In this document: positions 33,537 through 42,123 of the stretch, one piece after another
How positions within the stretch are numbered: position 1 is the first letter of the stretch
Layout of the letters: each line of letters begins with the position of its first letter
Assembly: GCF_900115305.1 (NCBI RefSeq)
Contig: NZ_FOVW01000008.1
Span: 124,001 to 188,000, forward strand
Direction of reading: 5' to 3'
DNA from: Algoriphagus ornithinivorans
GTDB lineage: Bacteria > Bacteroidota > Bacteroidia > Cytophagales > Cyclobacteriaceae
Length of the DNA stretch: 64,000 bases
Notes under the pieces: model-generated
The model's input: the letters and a program-made list of their open reading frames with translations, nothing else
Databases searched by the model: none
Told to the model about the DNA's origin: nothing
Translations under genes and position numbers: made by a program

Positions 33537-35450
33537 TTAGTTGATACTCAGAGTTCCGTTTTCGTGCTGGTTTATAACCCCCTCATCGGTAAGCTTTCTC
33601 AATAGTTCCAATGTAAATTCACTGGCAGAAATCCTCAGGCTTTCCAATAAACCACTCTGAGATAACTCCCCATTACTCCTCAAAGTTTCGATTATTTGTT
33701 TTTTAAGCTTTTTCTCGACCCAATCAGGGTCCTCCTTTTTCTTATTTTCTACACACCAATCACAAACTCCGCAGTTAGCATCGCTCTTTTCACCAAAATA
33801 TTCCTGGATGAATTGTGTTCGGCAAATCACCTCTTGATGGGCGTATGCAACCATACTTTTGGCTTTTTCCAAGGTCAACTCCCTGCGTAAGGATATTCTT
33901 TTCGTATTCAATGGCAACTTGGCCGCATCGTATCTGGAGGTGATGAAAGTAATCTGAGGCTTATCCTTTCTCTTCTCATAATCCACCACTTCCATTTGAC
34001 CTAATTGCTCCAAGGATTTAATGATCTTAGCTTCTGAGGTTTCCAGTGCCTTGGCAAGTTTGGACTCATTGATCTTCATGTATTCAGAAAAGAGATTACC
34101 CCCATAAGTACGCAACAATAGTTTAATCACAGGATCTAGAGAGGCATGGGCAATCTGTATTTCGTACAACTGCTGAGGACCTACTAAAAAATGGATTTTT
34201 GAGGGGCTATAATAGCTTTCGCTTAAACCTATAAAGCCCTCCTCTTCCAGAACTTTTAAAGCATAAAAAGTCTCCAAAACTCCGAGATTATAGGTGTTTG
34301 CAAACTCACCCCATTCAAAATCAAAGCTACTCAACATGTTACTCCCAACAGCAATTCGAAAGTAGTTAGCCAGACATTGATATACTTTCCTCACGAAGTC
34401 AATGGGAGGGTAAACCAAAGCTGCCCTGCCTAGGACATTTTCAAAATCCGCCTCATTGCTAAGTAAGACAGCATAAGCTTTTTTTCTATCCCGGCCTGCT
34501 CTGCCAGCCTCTTGGTAATAATTTTCAAGATTTTCCGGCAAGTCTGAATGGATCACTACTCGAACATCCGGCTTGTCAATCCCCATTCCAAATGCATTGG
34601 TACTGACCATGACTCTTACTTGATTCTTCATCCAAAGCTCCTGCTGCTTGCTCCGATCAGCCATGGACATTCCTGCATGATAAGCTCCCGCCTTGATTCC
34701 CAATTGATTCAATGCTTTCGCAATTTGATGGGTAGCCTGACGATTTCTAACATACCAAATTGCTGAGCCAGAAACCCGGTTCAATATTTCACAACCCTTT
34801 TCAAGCTTATTCTCCACCAAGCGCACGCTGTAACTCAGGTTTTCCCTAGCAAAACTTTGCCTGAAAATTTCTGGGTTTTTCATCTCCAGCTTTTCTAAAA
34901 TATCTGCCTCAACTTGCGGAGTGGCAGAAGCCGTCAAAGCCAAAACTGAAATACTCGGATGATATTTTCGAATTTCAGCGATTTCCAGATATGGAGGTCT
35001 AAAATCATATCCCCATTGGGAAATGCAATGGGCTTCATCTACTGCAATGAGATTGATATTCATTTGTCGAAACCGCTCTATGAAAAGCTCTGACTTCAAT
35101 CTTTCCGGAGAAACAAATAGAAATTTATAATTGCCATGGATGCAATTGTCCAAGGTTCGGTCTATCTCCCGATAACTCATTCCTGAAAAAATCGCGGCAG
35201 CCAACACCCCTCGTTTTTTCAATTGGTCCACTTGATCCTTCATCAAGGCGATCAATGGACTTACAACCAGGCAAACTCCGTCTTTTACCAGCCCAGGCAC
35301 TTGATAACAAAGAGATTTTCCTCCTCCAGTGGGCATCAAAGCAAGTGTATCTTTTCCGTCAAGAACAGAAAAAACAACCTCTTTCTGGACAGGCCTGAAA
35401 TCATCCCATCCAAAAACCTGCTTTAATATTTCCTGCGCCCGGTTTTCCAC
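33537..35450 (-). CDS. recQ: ATP-dependent DNA helicase RecQ
   Basis: A 637-residue superfamily 2 helicase, 3' to 5'. Motif I is LMPTGGGKSLCYQ (~residue 39) and motif II is DEAH. TATATP-like motif III, FGMGIDKPDVR and QEAGRAGRD (motif VI) follow. The zinc-binding cysteines (ICRTQFIQEYFG...CGVCDWC) and the winged-helix RQC part are present. An HRDC domain is not obvious. It is first of the leftward run to the NUDIX and thioesterase genes and is preceded directly by the enoyl-CoA hydratase gene. Confidence 0.92.
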   Translation of the reverse strand: MENRAQEILKQVFGWDDFRPVQKEVVFSVLDGKDTLALMPTGGGKSLCYQVPGLVKDGVCLVVSPLIALMKDQVDQLKKRGVLAAAIFSGMSYREIDRTLDNCIHGNYKFLFVSPERLKSELFIERFRQMNINLIAVDEAHCISQWGYDFRPPYLEIAEIRKYHPSISVLALTASATPQVEADILEKLEMKNPEIFRQSFARENLSYSVRLVENKLEKGCEILNRVSGSAIWYVRNRQATHQIAKALNQLGIKAGAYHAGMSMADRSKQQELWMKNQVRVMVSTNAFGMGIDKPDVRVVIHSDLPENLENYYQEAGRAGRDRKKAYAVLLSNEADFENVLGRAALVYPPIDFVRKVYQCLANYFRIAVGSNMLSSFDFEWGEFANTYNLGVLETFYALKVLEEEGFIGLSESYYSPSKIHFLVGPQQLYEIQIAHASLDPVIKLLLRTYGGNLFSEYMKINESKLAKALETSEAKIIKSLEQLGQMEVVDYEKRKDKPQITFITSRYDAAKLPLNTKRISLRRELTLEKAKSMVAYAHQEVICRTQFIQEYFGEKSDANCGVCDWCVENKKKEDPDWVEKKLKKQIIETLRSNGELSQSGLLESLRISASEFTLELLRKLTDEGVINQHENGTLSIN

Positions 35451-36227
35451 TTACCAAGTAGGTTTTTCTTTGCTTAAAAATGATGAAATACCTTTGACAC
35501 AGTCTTCATGAGCTCTTGCTTTGGCATTGATTTCCGCCGCATGCTTTAGAGACTGATTTCTTTCCTTTTGATTTAAACTTCTCAAAAGTTTCTTGGTCTC
35601 CATCATAGAATTGGCCGAATTATGTGTAATCAGCTTGGCTGCATGATCTAAAACCACCTGATCCAAATGCTCTGCAGGAGTCACCTGGGTAATCAAACCA
35701 AGACTAGCTGCCCTCTCTGCAGAAATCAAATCCCCAGAAAGTAATAATTCCTGAGTTTTAGCCGCCCCGATTTGTTCTTGTAGAAATACAGAAACCAAAG
35801 CAGGTACAAAACCGATTCTTACCTCCGTGTAGCCGAATAATGCGTCAGGCGCAGAAAAGGCAAAATCGCAAACTGTAACTAAGCCACAGCCTCCTGCCAA
35901 TGCATGCCCCTGAACTTGTGCTATAATGATTTTAGGAAAGTTGTAAATGAGATCGAAGAGCTCCATTAAGTTTTCGCTGTCTTGCAGATTCTCTTCTTCA
36001 GAGTAATTCTGCATAGACTGCAAATAACTTAAGTCTGCGCCAGCACAAAAGGCTTTTCCTTCAGCCTTAATCCTAACTACTTTGACCGCCGGATCATGCT
36101 CCATATTGACTAATGCCGATTTCATAGCTTGAATCAATTCTGGGCTCATGGCATTTCGCTTTTCAGGCCGATTCAGTGTGATTGTCCCTAATCTATTTTC
36201 AATATGTGTTAATACTGCTTTATCCAT
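35451..36227 (-). CDS. Enoyl-CoA hydratase/isomerase family protein
   Basis: A 258-residue crotonase-fold enzyme. The oxyanion-hole segments AFCAGADLSYL and GHALAGGCGLVTVCDFAF are complete, and the glutamate in FGYTEVRIGFVPA is in the catalytic position. It may act on branched-chain or methylglutaconyl-CoA, judged only by the family. An upstream in-frame ATG would add 44 residues overlapping comEC; the start at MDKAVLTHIENRLG fits the fold. Confidence 0.88.
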   Translation of the reverse strand: MDKAVLTHIENRLGTITLNRPEKRNAMSPELIQAMKSALVNMEHDPAVKVVRIKAEGKAFCAGADLSYLQSMQNYSEEENLQDSENLMELFDLIYNFPKIIIAQVQGHALAGGCGLVTVCDFAFSAPDALFGYTEVRIGFVPALVSVFLQEQIGAAKTQELLLSGDLISAERAASLGLITQVTPAEHLDQVVLDHAAKLITHNSANSMMETKKLLRSLNQKERNQSLKHAAEINAKARAHEDCVKGISSFLSKEKPTW

Positions 36228-36292
36228 TTTTTTGGGTTTTCTATTCTGTGCAATCAAGTTAGGCGGAGATTCAGGGAAAGTCAAAAAGGTAG

Positions 36293-38218
36293 TTAAAAAA
36301 GAATTCTGACAGAGGAATTCCCAATTTCTAAAGGTGCATTTTTTTCTTGCTCGATCCATTTATTTTCCTTCCAATATTCCACTTTAGAAAAAGAAGCATA
36401 TCCATGCTCAATCATTCCCCTTTCAACATCAATTAAAAGCTCCAGTTCTGGAAAGAATAAGAGATTCTTTTCGAGGCTGAAGGCTTGCAGAGACTCAGGC
36501 CACTTCCCCCAGCCATTCAAAATTCTATTTGGCTTGATTTTGAAATCCAATTCCTCCACTCCTACTCCTTGATTCCAAGATTTCAATTGCTTCCCATCCC
36601 AATAATCCAATGCGAAACCTTTATTTCCGGAGTAAATAATCAGCTGAGAATTAGATTTGATCAAGGAATTTATAACCCGATTACCTGCCCATAAAAATGT
36701 TAGGAAACAAGCTATATAAACTAGCCTCTTTTTTGGAAACAAATCCCAGCTAGCCCATATCAACAAAAGGCTCCAAACACAAAACATGGTGAGAGGAAAT
36801 ATGGTCAACTCATCCAGTTTTGTGACTGGAAGATTTTTGAAAAGATTCAAAATCCATAGCTCCAGTTGAAAAAGTGAATTCAGTACCCAACCCAAAAAGT
36901 CACTCAATAGCGGAATCCAACCTAGAATTAGAAAGGGAATCCCGATTTGCATGATCAGAAAAGTTAGAGGTATAATCAGAAGATTTGCCGGTAAAAACCA
37001 AAGGGGAAAGTTATGAAAATAAAAGACCGTCAAAGGGAAGGTAGCAAGTTGAGCAGCAATCGAAACAGCTGCCAGTTGCCATAAATATTCAATCCAAGGA
37101 GAAGTGGGTAGCCACAATCTGGTAATCATGGGTTGCAATAAAACGATCCCTGCCACAGCAACATAAGAAAGCTGAAATCCAACTTCAAAAATTACCTCAG
37201 GATCAATTGCTATCATTAAGATGGCCGAAAATGCAAGAACATTAAAAATTGAAGGTTTTCTGTCTCTCATTTGTCCCAAGGTAATCAGGGTAAACATAAC
37301 AGAAGCCCTAACGACAGAAGGTGAAAAACCCGTAATCATTGCATAATGCCAAATGATGATTACCACCGCAATCAGATATACTTTGAGCTTCCATTCTTTT
37401 AGCTTGAATGGCTTTACCAGAAATAAGAAGACCGAGACTAAAATACCAACATGCAATCCTGAAACAGCCAATACATGCATAACTCCTGCATCTGCAAATT
37501 CAGCTCTGATATTTTTATCCAAGGAATCTTTCTGTCCCAAAAGCAAAGCCTTTGCAACTTTTTGAGCCTGTGGATCAGCTAATTTTGATTGAATCAAATT
37601 CGCCAATCCTTGCCTCCAATGAATAGGAGAAAACCAAGTATTTGAAGTTGGATGATTATCATCTATCAACTTCAAACCTCCCGGATGAAATAGAGTGTAA
37701 TTAATTTCCTTTTTCTGAAGAAAGGCTTTGTAGTCGAATTCTCCAGGATTCTTTGGACCCTGAACAAGTTCTGGGGCTTTATCAATGAGCAGGATACTCT
37801 CTGGAATCAATGAAATCGAATCCTGATGATAGAGCAGAATTTTTTCTTTTGAATTGATCCATTTTCCATCTCGTTGGTAGGCATAAACTTGTAATAAGTT
37901 TTGTTGGGATCTGGGCTTTTCGATGTCAAACTGTAAAGTTTTTGCTATCAAAGGAGTACCGAGTATAGGTTGCTCAGTGCTTGGCTTTTGATGAAGTTGG
38001 ACTACAAAAACTCCTGCCAGAAATAGTTGGGCGTATGCTAGTGGCGCTATCCAAATCCGATTTTTGAAAAATAATATTGCCAGGACATACAAAATCCAAA
38101 GTATCCCTAAGACTCCTCCAACCCAAATTGGCTGAAAATCAAAATCCCTATTTGCCAGACCTATCCCTAGAAGAAAAAATATCAAATACCTCAAAAAAGG
38201 GAATTCTGAAAATCTCAT
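36293..38218 (-). CDS. ComEC/Rec2-type DNA uptake channel protein
   Basis: A 641-residue polytopic protein with about ten membrane helices and an N-terminal DUF4131-like domain. The competence signature HVLAVSGLHVGI follows (~residue 260), and IIIWHYAMITGFSPSVVRASVMFTL matches the ComEC channel core. The C-terminal 150 residues are soluble but show no HxHxDH metallo-beta-lactamase motif, so the nuclease domain seen in Firmicutes ComEC is absent. It should form the inner-membrane channel for transforming DNA; other uptake genes are not in the window. Confidence 0.88.
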   Translation of the reverse strand: MRFSEFPFLRYLIFFLLGIGLANRDFDFQPIWVGGVLGILWILYVLAILFFKNRIWIAPLAYAQLFLAGVFVVQLHQKPSTEQPILGTPLIAKTLQFDIEKPRSQQNLLQVYAYQRDGKWINSKEKILLYHQDSISLIPESILLIDKAPELVQGPKNPGEFDYKAFLQKKEINYTLFHPGGLKLIDDNHPTSNTWFSPIHWRQGLANLIQSKLADPQAQKVAKALLLGQKDSLDKNIRAEFADAGVMHVLAVSGLHVGILVSVFLFLVKPFKLKEWKLKVYLIAVVIIIWHYAMITGFSPSVVRASVMFTLITLGQMRDRKPSIFNVLAFSAILMIAIDPEVIFEVGFQLSYVAVAGIVLLQPMITRLWLPTSPWIEYLWQLAAVSIAAQLATFPLTVFYFHNFPLWFLPANLLIIPLTFLIMQIGIPFLILGWIPLLSDFLGWVLNSLFQLELWILNLFKNLPVTKLDELTIFPLTMFCVWSLLLIWASWDLFPKKRLVYIACFLTFLWAGNRVINSLIKSNSQLIIYSGNKGFALDYWDGKQLKSWNQGVGVEELDFKIKPNRILNGWGKWPESLQAFSLEKNLLFFPELELLIDVERGMIEHGYASFSKVEYWKENKWIEQEKNAPLEIGNSSVRILF

Positions 38219-38254
38219 ACTCTAAAAATTAACTCTTAAGTTAAAGAATTTACA

Positions 38255-38284
38255 GCAAAAAAATAGCTCCGCAAAGGAGCTAAA
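38255..38284 (-). terminator. Rho-independent terminator after the porin-like gene
   Basis: On the reverse strand TAGCTCC TTTGC GGAGCTA is followed by TTTTTTT, between the porin-like gene and comEC. Confidence 0.85.
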
Positions 38285-38301
38285 ATTAAAGAGTGGAGAA
38301 A

Positions 38302-38871
38302 TTAGAATCTATACCCTAGGCTAAACCCTCCATTAAGTTCAATTCTAGTAAAGCGATCAGCCACTTCGTCACTAAATCCACGAGCAATACTAACATAAGG
38401 TCCAAAAGCAAAATGCTCAGACACTTCCCATTTGTATCCAGCGCCTGCACCTAGCATGAACGAATTCATATTTGTGACCCTTACGCCCCCATCAGAAGGT
38501 TCTTCAAATTCACCAAAGCGTAATTTTGCCAAGGGGTAAATAAAGAACCTGCCATTCAGATTATTACCAAAATAAAAATTCATGGCCGCCTGAATGGAAT
38601 TGGTTTTGTAATTTTTGCCCTGTCCTTCGGAATTATATCCAAAGCGATCATTGAACATGATTTGTAAGTCCAAAGCATGGTCATCAGAAATAAACTTTTC
38701 ATATCCAACTTCAATGGAACCCAGCGTAATCAAATTTAGGAAATTGACCTTGACCTCATTGGAATAGACTGTTCTGCTTCCTATACCGGAACTGCTGGAG
38801 ATTACTTGCTGAGCCTCAGCATTGAGTGCTAAAAAGGCTGTAAATAGTATCCCAAATAATATCTTTCTCAT
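38302..38871 (-). CDS. Outer-membrane beta-barrel protein (porin family/OmpA-like barrel)
   Basis: A 189-residue protein with a signal peptide (MRKILFGILFTAFLALNAEAQ) and alternating strands (VNFLNLITLGSIEVGYEKFI, FMLGAGAGYKWEVS, FAFGPYVSIARGF) ending in RIELNGGFSLGYRF, a typical terminal strand with last Phe. It is probably a small eight-stranded barrel. ATG at 38871 is preferred to one seven codons upstream. It is followed by its own terminator. Confidence 0.75.
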   Translation of the reverse strand: MRKILFGILFTAFLALNAEAQQVISSSSGIGSRTVYSNEVKVNFLNLITLGSIEVGYEKFISDDHALDLQIMFNDRFGYNSEGQGKNYKTNSIQAAMNFYFGNNLNGRFFIYPLAKLRFGEFEEPSDGGVRVTNMNSFMLGAGAGYKWEVSEHFAFGPYVSIARGFSDEVADRFTRIELNGGFSLGYRF

Positions 38872-38899
38872 ATTTCTTATATTAAAATTCAATTAAAAT

Positions 38900-39334
38900 T
38901 TAAGCCAGCTCCATCTTAAAGTGTTGGATCTTACATTCTTCAAACATATCGCCAACCTTCTTAAAACCAAACTTTGCATACAAGGGGACTGCTGAAAGTT
39001 GAGCATGGAGATATCTGATTTTCCCCTTAGCTTCCTCATTCACCATCAGATCCCTTAAAACTGCTGAGACCAATGCTTGCCCAACTCCCTTGCCTCTGGC
39101 ATCTTGTAAAACAGCAAATCTCTCCAATTTAATTCCATAGGGAGTAAACCTATACCTTGCCGTCCCTACTGCTTTTCCATTCAAAGAAGCCAGAAAGTGG
39201 GTAGCCTCATCTTCAAATTGATCGTATTCATCTTCCGGATTGACTCCCTGCTCTATAACGAAAACTGTATGTCTTATGTTGAGAGCGAGATCCATCCCGG
39301 CTTTACCGGTCACTTTTTCTACCAGGAGACTCAT
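38900..39334 (-). CDS. GNAT family N-acetyltransferase
   Basis: A 144-residue protein of the ElaA/YjcF kind. It carries the acetyl-CoA-binding motif RFAVLQDARGKGVGQALVSAVL and a start segment in the family pattern (LALNIRHTVFVIEQGVNPEDEYDQFED). The acceptor is unknown. Its start overlaps the 3' end of phoH by 32 nt. Confidence 0.88.
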   Translation of the reverse strand: MSLLVEKVTGKAGMDLALNIRHTVFVIEQGVNPEDEYDQFEDEATHFLASLNGKAVGTARYRFTPYGIKLERFAVLQDARGKGVGQALVSAVLRDLMVNEEAKGKIRYLHAQLSAVPLYAKFGFKKVGDMFEECKIQHFKMELA

Positions 39335-40292
39335 TTTTAATCTGATCTTTTTCTGCTTGATTTTTTTCGTAAGCTTCGATAATGGCTTTCACCAATTTAT
39401 GCCTTATCACGTCTTTCCCACTCAGATTGACAATACCGATTCCCTTGACGTCTTTCAGGATTCGTAAAGCCTCAGACAATCCTGATTTCTGCCTTACAGG
39501 TAAGTCTACTTGTGTTTGATCCCCTGTAATAATCACCTTTGAATTAGGCCCCATACGGGTTAAGAACATCTTAATTTGCTCGGATGTGGTATTCTGAGCT
39601 TCATCCAGCAAGACAAATGCGTCATGGAGGGTTCTTCCTCTCATATATGCTAATGGGGCAATTTCGATCACTCTTGTTTCCTGATAATATTTCAGTTTTT
39701 CCGGTGGCACCATATCCTGAAGGGCATCGTAAATCGGCCTAAGATATGGATCCAGCTTTTCCTGTAGATCTCCGGGCAAAAAACCTAGATTTTCTCCAGC
39801 TTCCACAGCGGGACGGGTGATGATTATTCTTTTAACTTCCCTATTCTTTAAAGCCCTTACAGCAAGAGCGACGGCTATGTAAGTTTTGCCGGTTCCTGCC
39901 GGACCCAAAGCAAATACCAGATCATTTTTAACAGCCGCTTCTACGAGTTTTCGCTGATTGGGAGATTTAGGCTTGATGACTAAGCCTTTATTTCCAAAGA
40001 CTATCACCTGATCTCTATTGGCTTCTTCAAAAGGCACACCTTCGACGTCAAGATAGTCTTTGACATTTTCCGGAGTCAAATGACCAAATCTATCTACATG
40101 CTCTAGTAATAAATTGATCAGGTTGTTAATCCTCAGAATTTCAGGCGCTCCCCCTTGGATACGGATTTCATTTCCGCGGGAAATTATTTTGGATTGAGGA
40201 AATGCTTGCGCCAGTTGGCGGATGTTTTCATTAGCTTGGCCTAAAAACTCGGCCAGTGGCACATTTTCCAGTGTAATTACTTTTTCTACCAA
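39303..40292 (-). CDS. PhoH family P-loop ATPase
   Basis: A 329-residue protein with an N-terminal KH-like/RNA-binding region (~1-105) and a PhoH ATPase: Walker A ALGPAGTGKTYIAVALA (~132), IITRPAVEAGENLGFLPGD, Walker B FVLLDEAQNTT and ITGDQTQVDLP. It matches PhoL/YbeZ in length, and YbeZ acts with the ribonuclease YbeY in rRNA quality control. YbeY is not adjacent here. The start MVEKVITLENVPL is standard. Confidence 0.9.
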   Translation of the reverse strand: MVEKVITLENVPLAEFLGQANENIRQLAQAFPQSKIISRGNEIRIQGGAPEILRINNLINLLLEHVDRFGHLTPENVKDYLDVEGVPFEEANRDQVIVFGNKGLVIKPKSPNQRKLVEAAVKNDLVFALGPAGTGKTYIAVALAVRALKNREVKRIIITRPAVEAGENLGFLPGDLQEKLDPYLRPIYDALQDMVPPEKLKYYQETRVIEIAPLAYMRGRTLHDAFVLLDEAQNTTSEQIKMFLTRMGPNSKVIITGDQTQVDLPVRQKSGLSEALRILKDVKGIGIVNLSGKDVIRHKLVKAIIEAYEKNQAEKDQIKNESPGRKSDR

Positions 40293-40314
40293 ACTTTTTC
40301 TTTGATTAAATATG

Positions 40315-40347
40315 CTTGAGAGGGTACCGATAAAATTTCTATTTTTG
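40315..40347 (+). promoter_or_regulatory. Promoter of the SAM adenosyltransferase gene
   Basis: TATTTTTG at 40340-40347 is an exact TAnnTTTG with TTG at 40315-40317, 22 nt upstream. The transcript should start near 40354, about 40 nt before the ATG. Confidence 0.55.
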
Positions 40348-40395
40348 TCCCTACCCCCACTAACAAAAGTACATAATTTTAATTGACTTGCTTCT

Positions 40396-41166
40396 ATGGC
40401 ATTAGTGACATTCCTCTCAGATTTTGGGGATAAAGATTATTACGTTCCTTCGGTTAAAGCCAAAATGCTGGCTATAAATCCGCAATTGAATATTATCGAC
40501 ATCTCTCATAATATTGACACCTTTGATTTGGCGCATGCTGCCTTTATTTTGAAGGCTACTTTTCGGGATTTCCCAAAAGGTACCGTTCATTTAGTGGCTA
40601 TCAATACAACCGGAAACATGACACAAGGTTATATCGGCGTCAAATTGGAAGAGCATATTTTTATCGGACCGAATAATGGAATCTTAAGCTTATTGGCTGA
40701 TCATGATCCTGGGATCATGGTTCAGTTTGCAGATATACACCTGAAAGACACCTCCTTCCCAACCAAGGATATTCTAGCTCCAATTGCTGCAAAAGTTGCC
40801 TCAGGGGCTGCAATTCACGACTTCGGTGGACCATTGTCAAACTTCAGAAAGTTGATGCCTCGCAATCCAAAAGCCACGAGAGAGCAAATCATCGGGCATG
40901 TCATGCGAGTGGATCGTTATGGAAATTTGATCACCAACATACCGAAAGATATTTTCGAGAAACTCAATCCAGGAAGCTTTACCATAGAATTTGGAAGAGA
41001 AAGCTTGGACAGATTACACAAAGGTTGTGATCAGGTCGAACCTGGTGATTGCTTTGCATTCTTCAATAGCTTGGACCTTTTGGAAATAGGGATAAACCAT
41101 GGTCATGGAGGGAATTTACTGGGATTGAAATTTGAGAGTGTAGTGTATATTAATTTCAACCCATAA
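40396..41166 (+). CDS. SAM hydroxide adenosyltransferase (DUF62, chlorinase/fluorinase-like)
   Basis: A 256-residue protein of the SAM-dependent halogenase-like family. TFLSDFGDKDYYVPSVKAKML with IDISHNIDTFDLAHAAFIL match the N-terminal domain, and GPNNGILSLL and GHVMRVDRYGNLITNI match the C-terminal domain. Typical family members hydrolyse SAM to adenosine and methionine; true fluorinases are rare. I infer the hydroxide form from the common Bacteroidota context. The next gene begins 4 nt after its stop. Confidence 0.88.
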   Translation: MALVTFLSDFGDKDYYVPSVKAKMLAINPQLNIIDISHNIDTFDLAHAAFILKATFRDFPKGTVHLVAINTTGNMTQGYIGVKLEEHIFIGPNNGILSLLADHDPGIMVQFADIHLKDTSFPTKDILAPIAAKVASGAAIHDFGGPLSNFRKLMPRNPKATREQIIGHVMRVDRYGNLITNIPKDIFEKLNPGSFTIEFGRESLDRLHKGCDQVEPGDCFAFFNSLDLLEIGINHGHGGNLLGLKFESVVYINFNP

Positions 41167-41169
41167 GTC

Positions 41170-41469
41170 ATGTTGATTCGTGTAGTAAGGATGACTTTTC
41201 AGGAGGACAAGGTTGAAGCCTTTTTGGAAAATTTTGAAAGTCATAAAAAAAGTATTCGAAAATTTCCCGGTTGCAGACATTTGGAACTATGGCGCGATGA
41301 AAATAAAAAAAATATTTTCATGACCTATTCGCATTGGGAGAGTGAATCAGCCCTAAATCAATACCGTGATTCTGAGTTATTTAAATCAGTATGGACTTTT
41401 ACAAAAAGCCTCTTTTCTGACAAGCCTGTAGCATTTAGCTCAAAAAAATTACAGGAAGTACCTGAATAG
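41170..41469 (+). CDS. Antibiotic biosynthesis monooxygenase (ABM) domain protein
   Basis: A 99-residue ferredoxin-like fold protein: MLIRVVRMTFQEDKVEAFLENFESHKKSIRKFPGCRHLELW, then TYSHWESESALNQYRDSELFKSVW. This is the ABM pattern with a conserved Glu/Trp strand. Members act as quinone or haem-type monooxygenases or unknown dimers. It follows the SAM adenosyltransferase gene by 3 nt and probably shares its transcript. It is not evidence of antibiotic production. Confidence 0.85.
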   Translation: MLIRVVRMTFQEDKVEAFLENFESHKKSIRKFPGCRHLELWRDENKKNIFMTYSHWESESALNQYRDSELFKSVWTFTKSLFSDKPVAFSSKKLQEVPE

Positions 41470-41471
41470 GG

Positions 41472-41502
41472 TTGTAGGAAAAAAAATTTGTACTCATATT
41501 TG
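41472..41502 (+). promoter_or_regulatory. Promoter of tRNA-Leu
   Basis: TTG at 41472, a 20-nt spacer and CATATTTG at 41495-41502 (one mismatch to TAnnTTTG) are followed by GCATCCCGTTCAGCAAGGGA. That has the CCC..GGG start region also found at the rplM and tsf promoters. Confidence 0.5.
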
Positions 41503-41534
41503 CATCCCGTTCAGCAAGGGACGGAGAAATTGAA

Positions 41535-41550
41535 ATGCCCAGGTGGCGGA
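41535..41550 (+). repeat. Partial copy of the tRNA-Leu 5' end
   Basis: ATGCCCAGGTGGCGGA occurs here and again at 41624-41639, where it spans the start of the tRNA. The upstream copy then runs CCTGTCCGCC, which pairs with GGCGGA as a hairpin. It is a fragment, since no anticodon or T arm follows. Confidence 0.75.
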
Positions 41551-41625
41551 CCTGTCCGCCGAAATTGAAAACAGAAATGATTTCAAAATAAACTTGGGAA
41601 CAAAATTTCCGCTTAAAAGCACCAT

Positions 41626-41709
41626 GCCCAGGTGGCGGAATTGGTAGACGCGTTGGTCTCAAACACCAATGAGGTTACACTCGTGCCGGTTCGACTCCGG
41701 CCCTGGGTA
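41626..41709 (+). tRNA. tRNA-Leu (anticodon CAA)
   Basis: An 84-nt class II tRNA. The acceptor stem pairs GCCCAGG with CCTGGGT. The anticodon stem TTGGT/ACCAA encloses CTCAAAC, giving anticodon CAA for the UUG codon. The T arm is GCCGG TTCGACT CCGGC, and a long variable arm is present. The 3' CCA is not encoded. It is followed by a terminator. Confidence 0.95.
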
Positions 41710-41716
41710 CATTGTA

Positions 41717-41750
41717 AAAGCTCGCAGAAATGCGGGCTTTTTTGTTTTTT
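41717..41750 (+). terminator. Rho-independent terminator after tRNA-Leu
   Basis: AAGCTCGCA GAAA TGCGGGCTT then TTTTGTTTTTT. Confidence 0.85.
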
Positions 41751-42110
41751 GGCTAAAGCCAGTAAACTCTTGTGGAAATATTTATAAGCGGGCTAAAGCG
41801 CCGCTCCTATTTTTATTCATTCTTCAAAAACAATCTAGAACAGGCTAGAGTACCTCTCCTACTTTTTTGTTTCAAACCTCGACAACAATCAAAGAGGATG
41901 GGGAAAATTACCACCAGCTTCAGCTGGTGGCTCTAGAATAAATTTATCGATTTGGGCTTTAGCCCAATCCTATTGGAAATTTCGGCTAAAGCCAATACAA
42001 AATCATCTAGCCTTACCAATTGAACGGGCTAAAGCACCGTTCCTATTCTTTTATCTATTCTCCAAGATAACCTAAAATCTGAAAGAATTACCGCCAGCTT
42101 TAGCTGGTGG
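41751..42110. repeat. REP-like palindrome cluster on the left of the HUH transposase
   Basis: Two kinds of palindrome recur in a non-coding stretch. A hairpin CCACCAGCTTCAGCTGGTGG is at 41911-41930 and CCGCCAGCTTTAGCTGGTGG at 42091-42110. A GGCTAAAGCC type lies at 41751-41760 and 41984-41993, with GGGCTTTAGCCC at ~41953-41966. Longer AGCGGGCTAAAGCGCCGCT forms occur at 41786-41804, and a GAACGGGCTAAAGCACCGTTC form at ~42022-42042. Copies alternate with A+T-rich spacers and TTCCTATTCTT-like tails. They are the kind of repeats that IS200/REP-associated transposases recognise and mobilise. Confidence 0.75.
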
Positions 42111-42123
42111 GTCAAGAAGAAAA

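Noticed and set aside
35451..36359. Longer enoyl-CoA hydratase with 44 extra N-terminal residues
   Set aside because: The extension overlaps the end of comEC and lacks crotonase-fold character; the fold starts at MDKAVLTH.
40396..41166. Fluorinase or chlorinase making organohalogens
   Set aside because: The family is mostly SAM hydroxide adenosyltransferases, and the surrounding genes show no halometabolite pathway.
41170..41469. Antibiotic biosynthesis cluster
   Set aside because: A lone ABM-fold protein; no synthase or tailoring genes nearby.
41535..41709. Integrative element attachment site at tRNA-Leu
   Set aside because: The duplicated piece is the 5' end of the tRNA, not the 3' end normally used by integrases, and no integrase gene is present.
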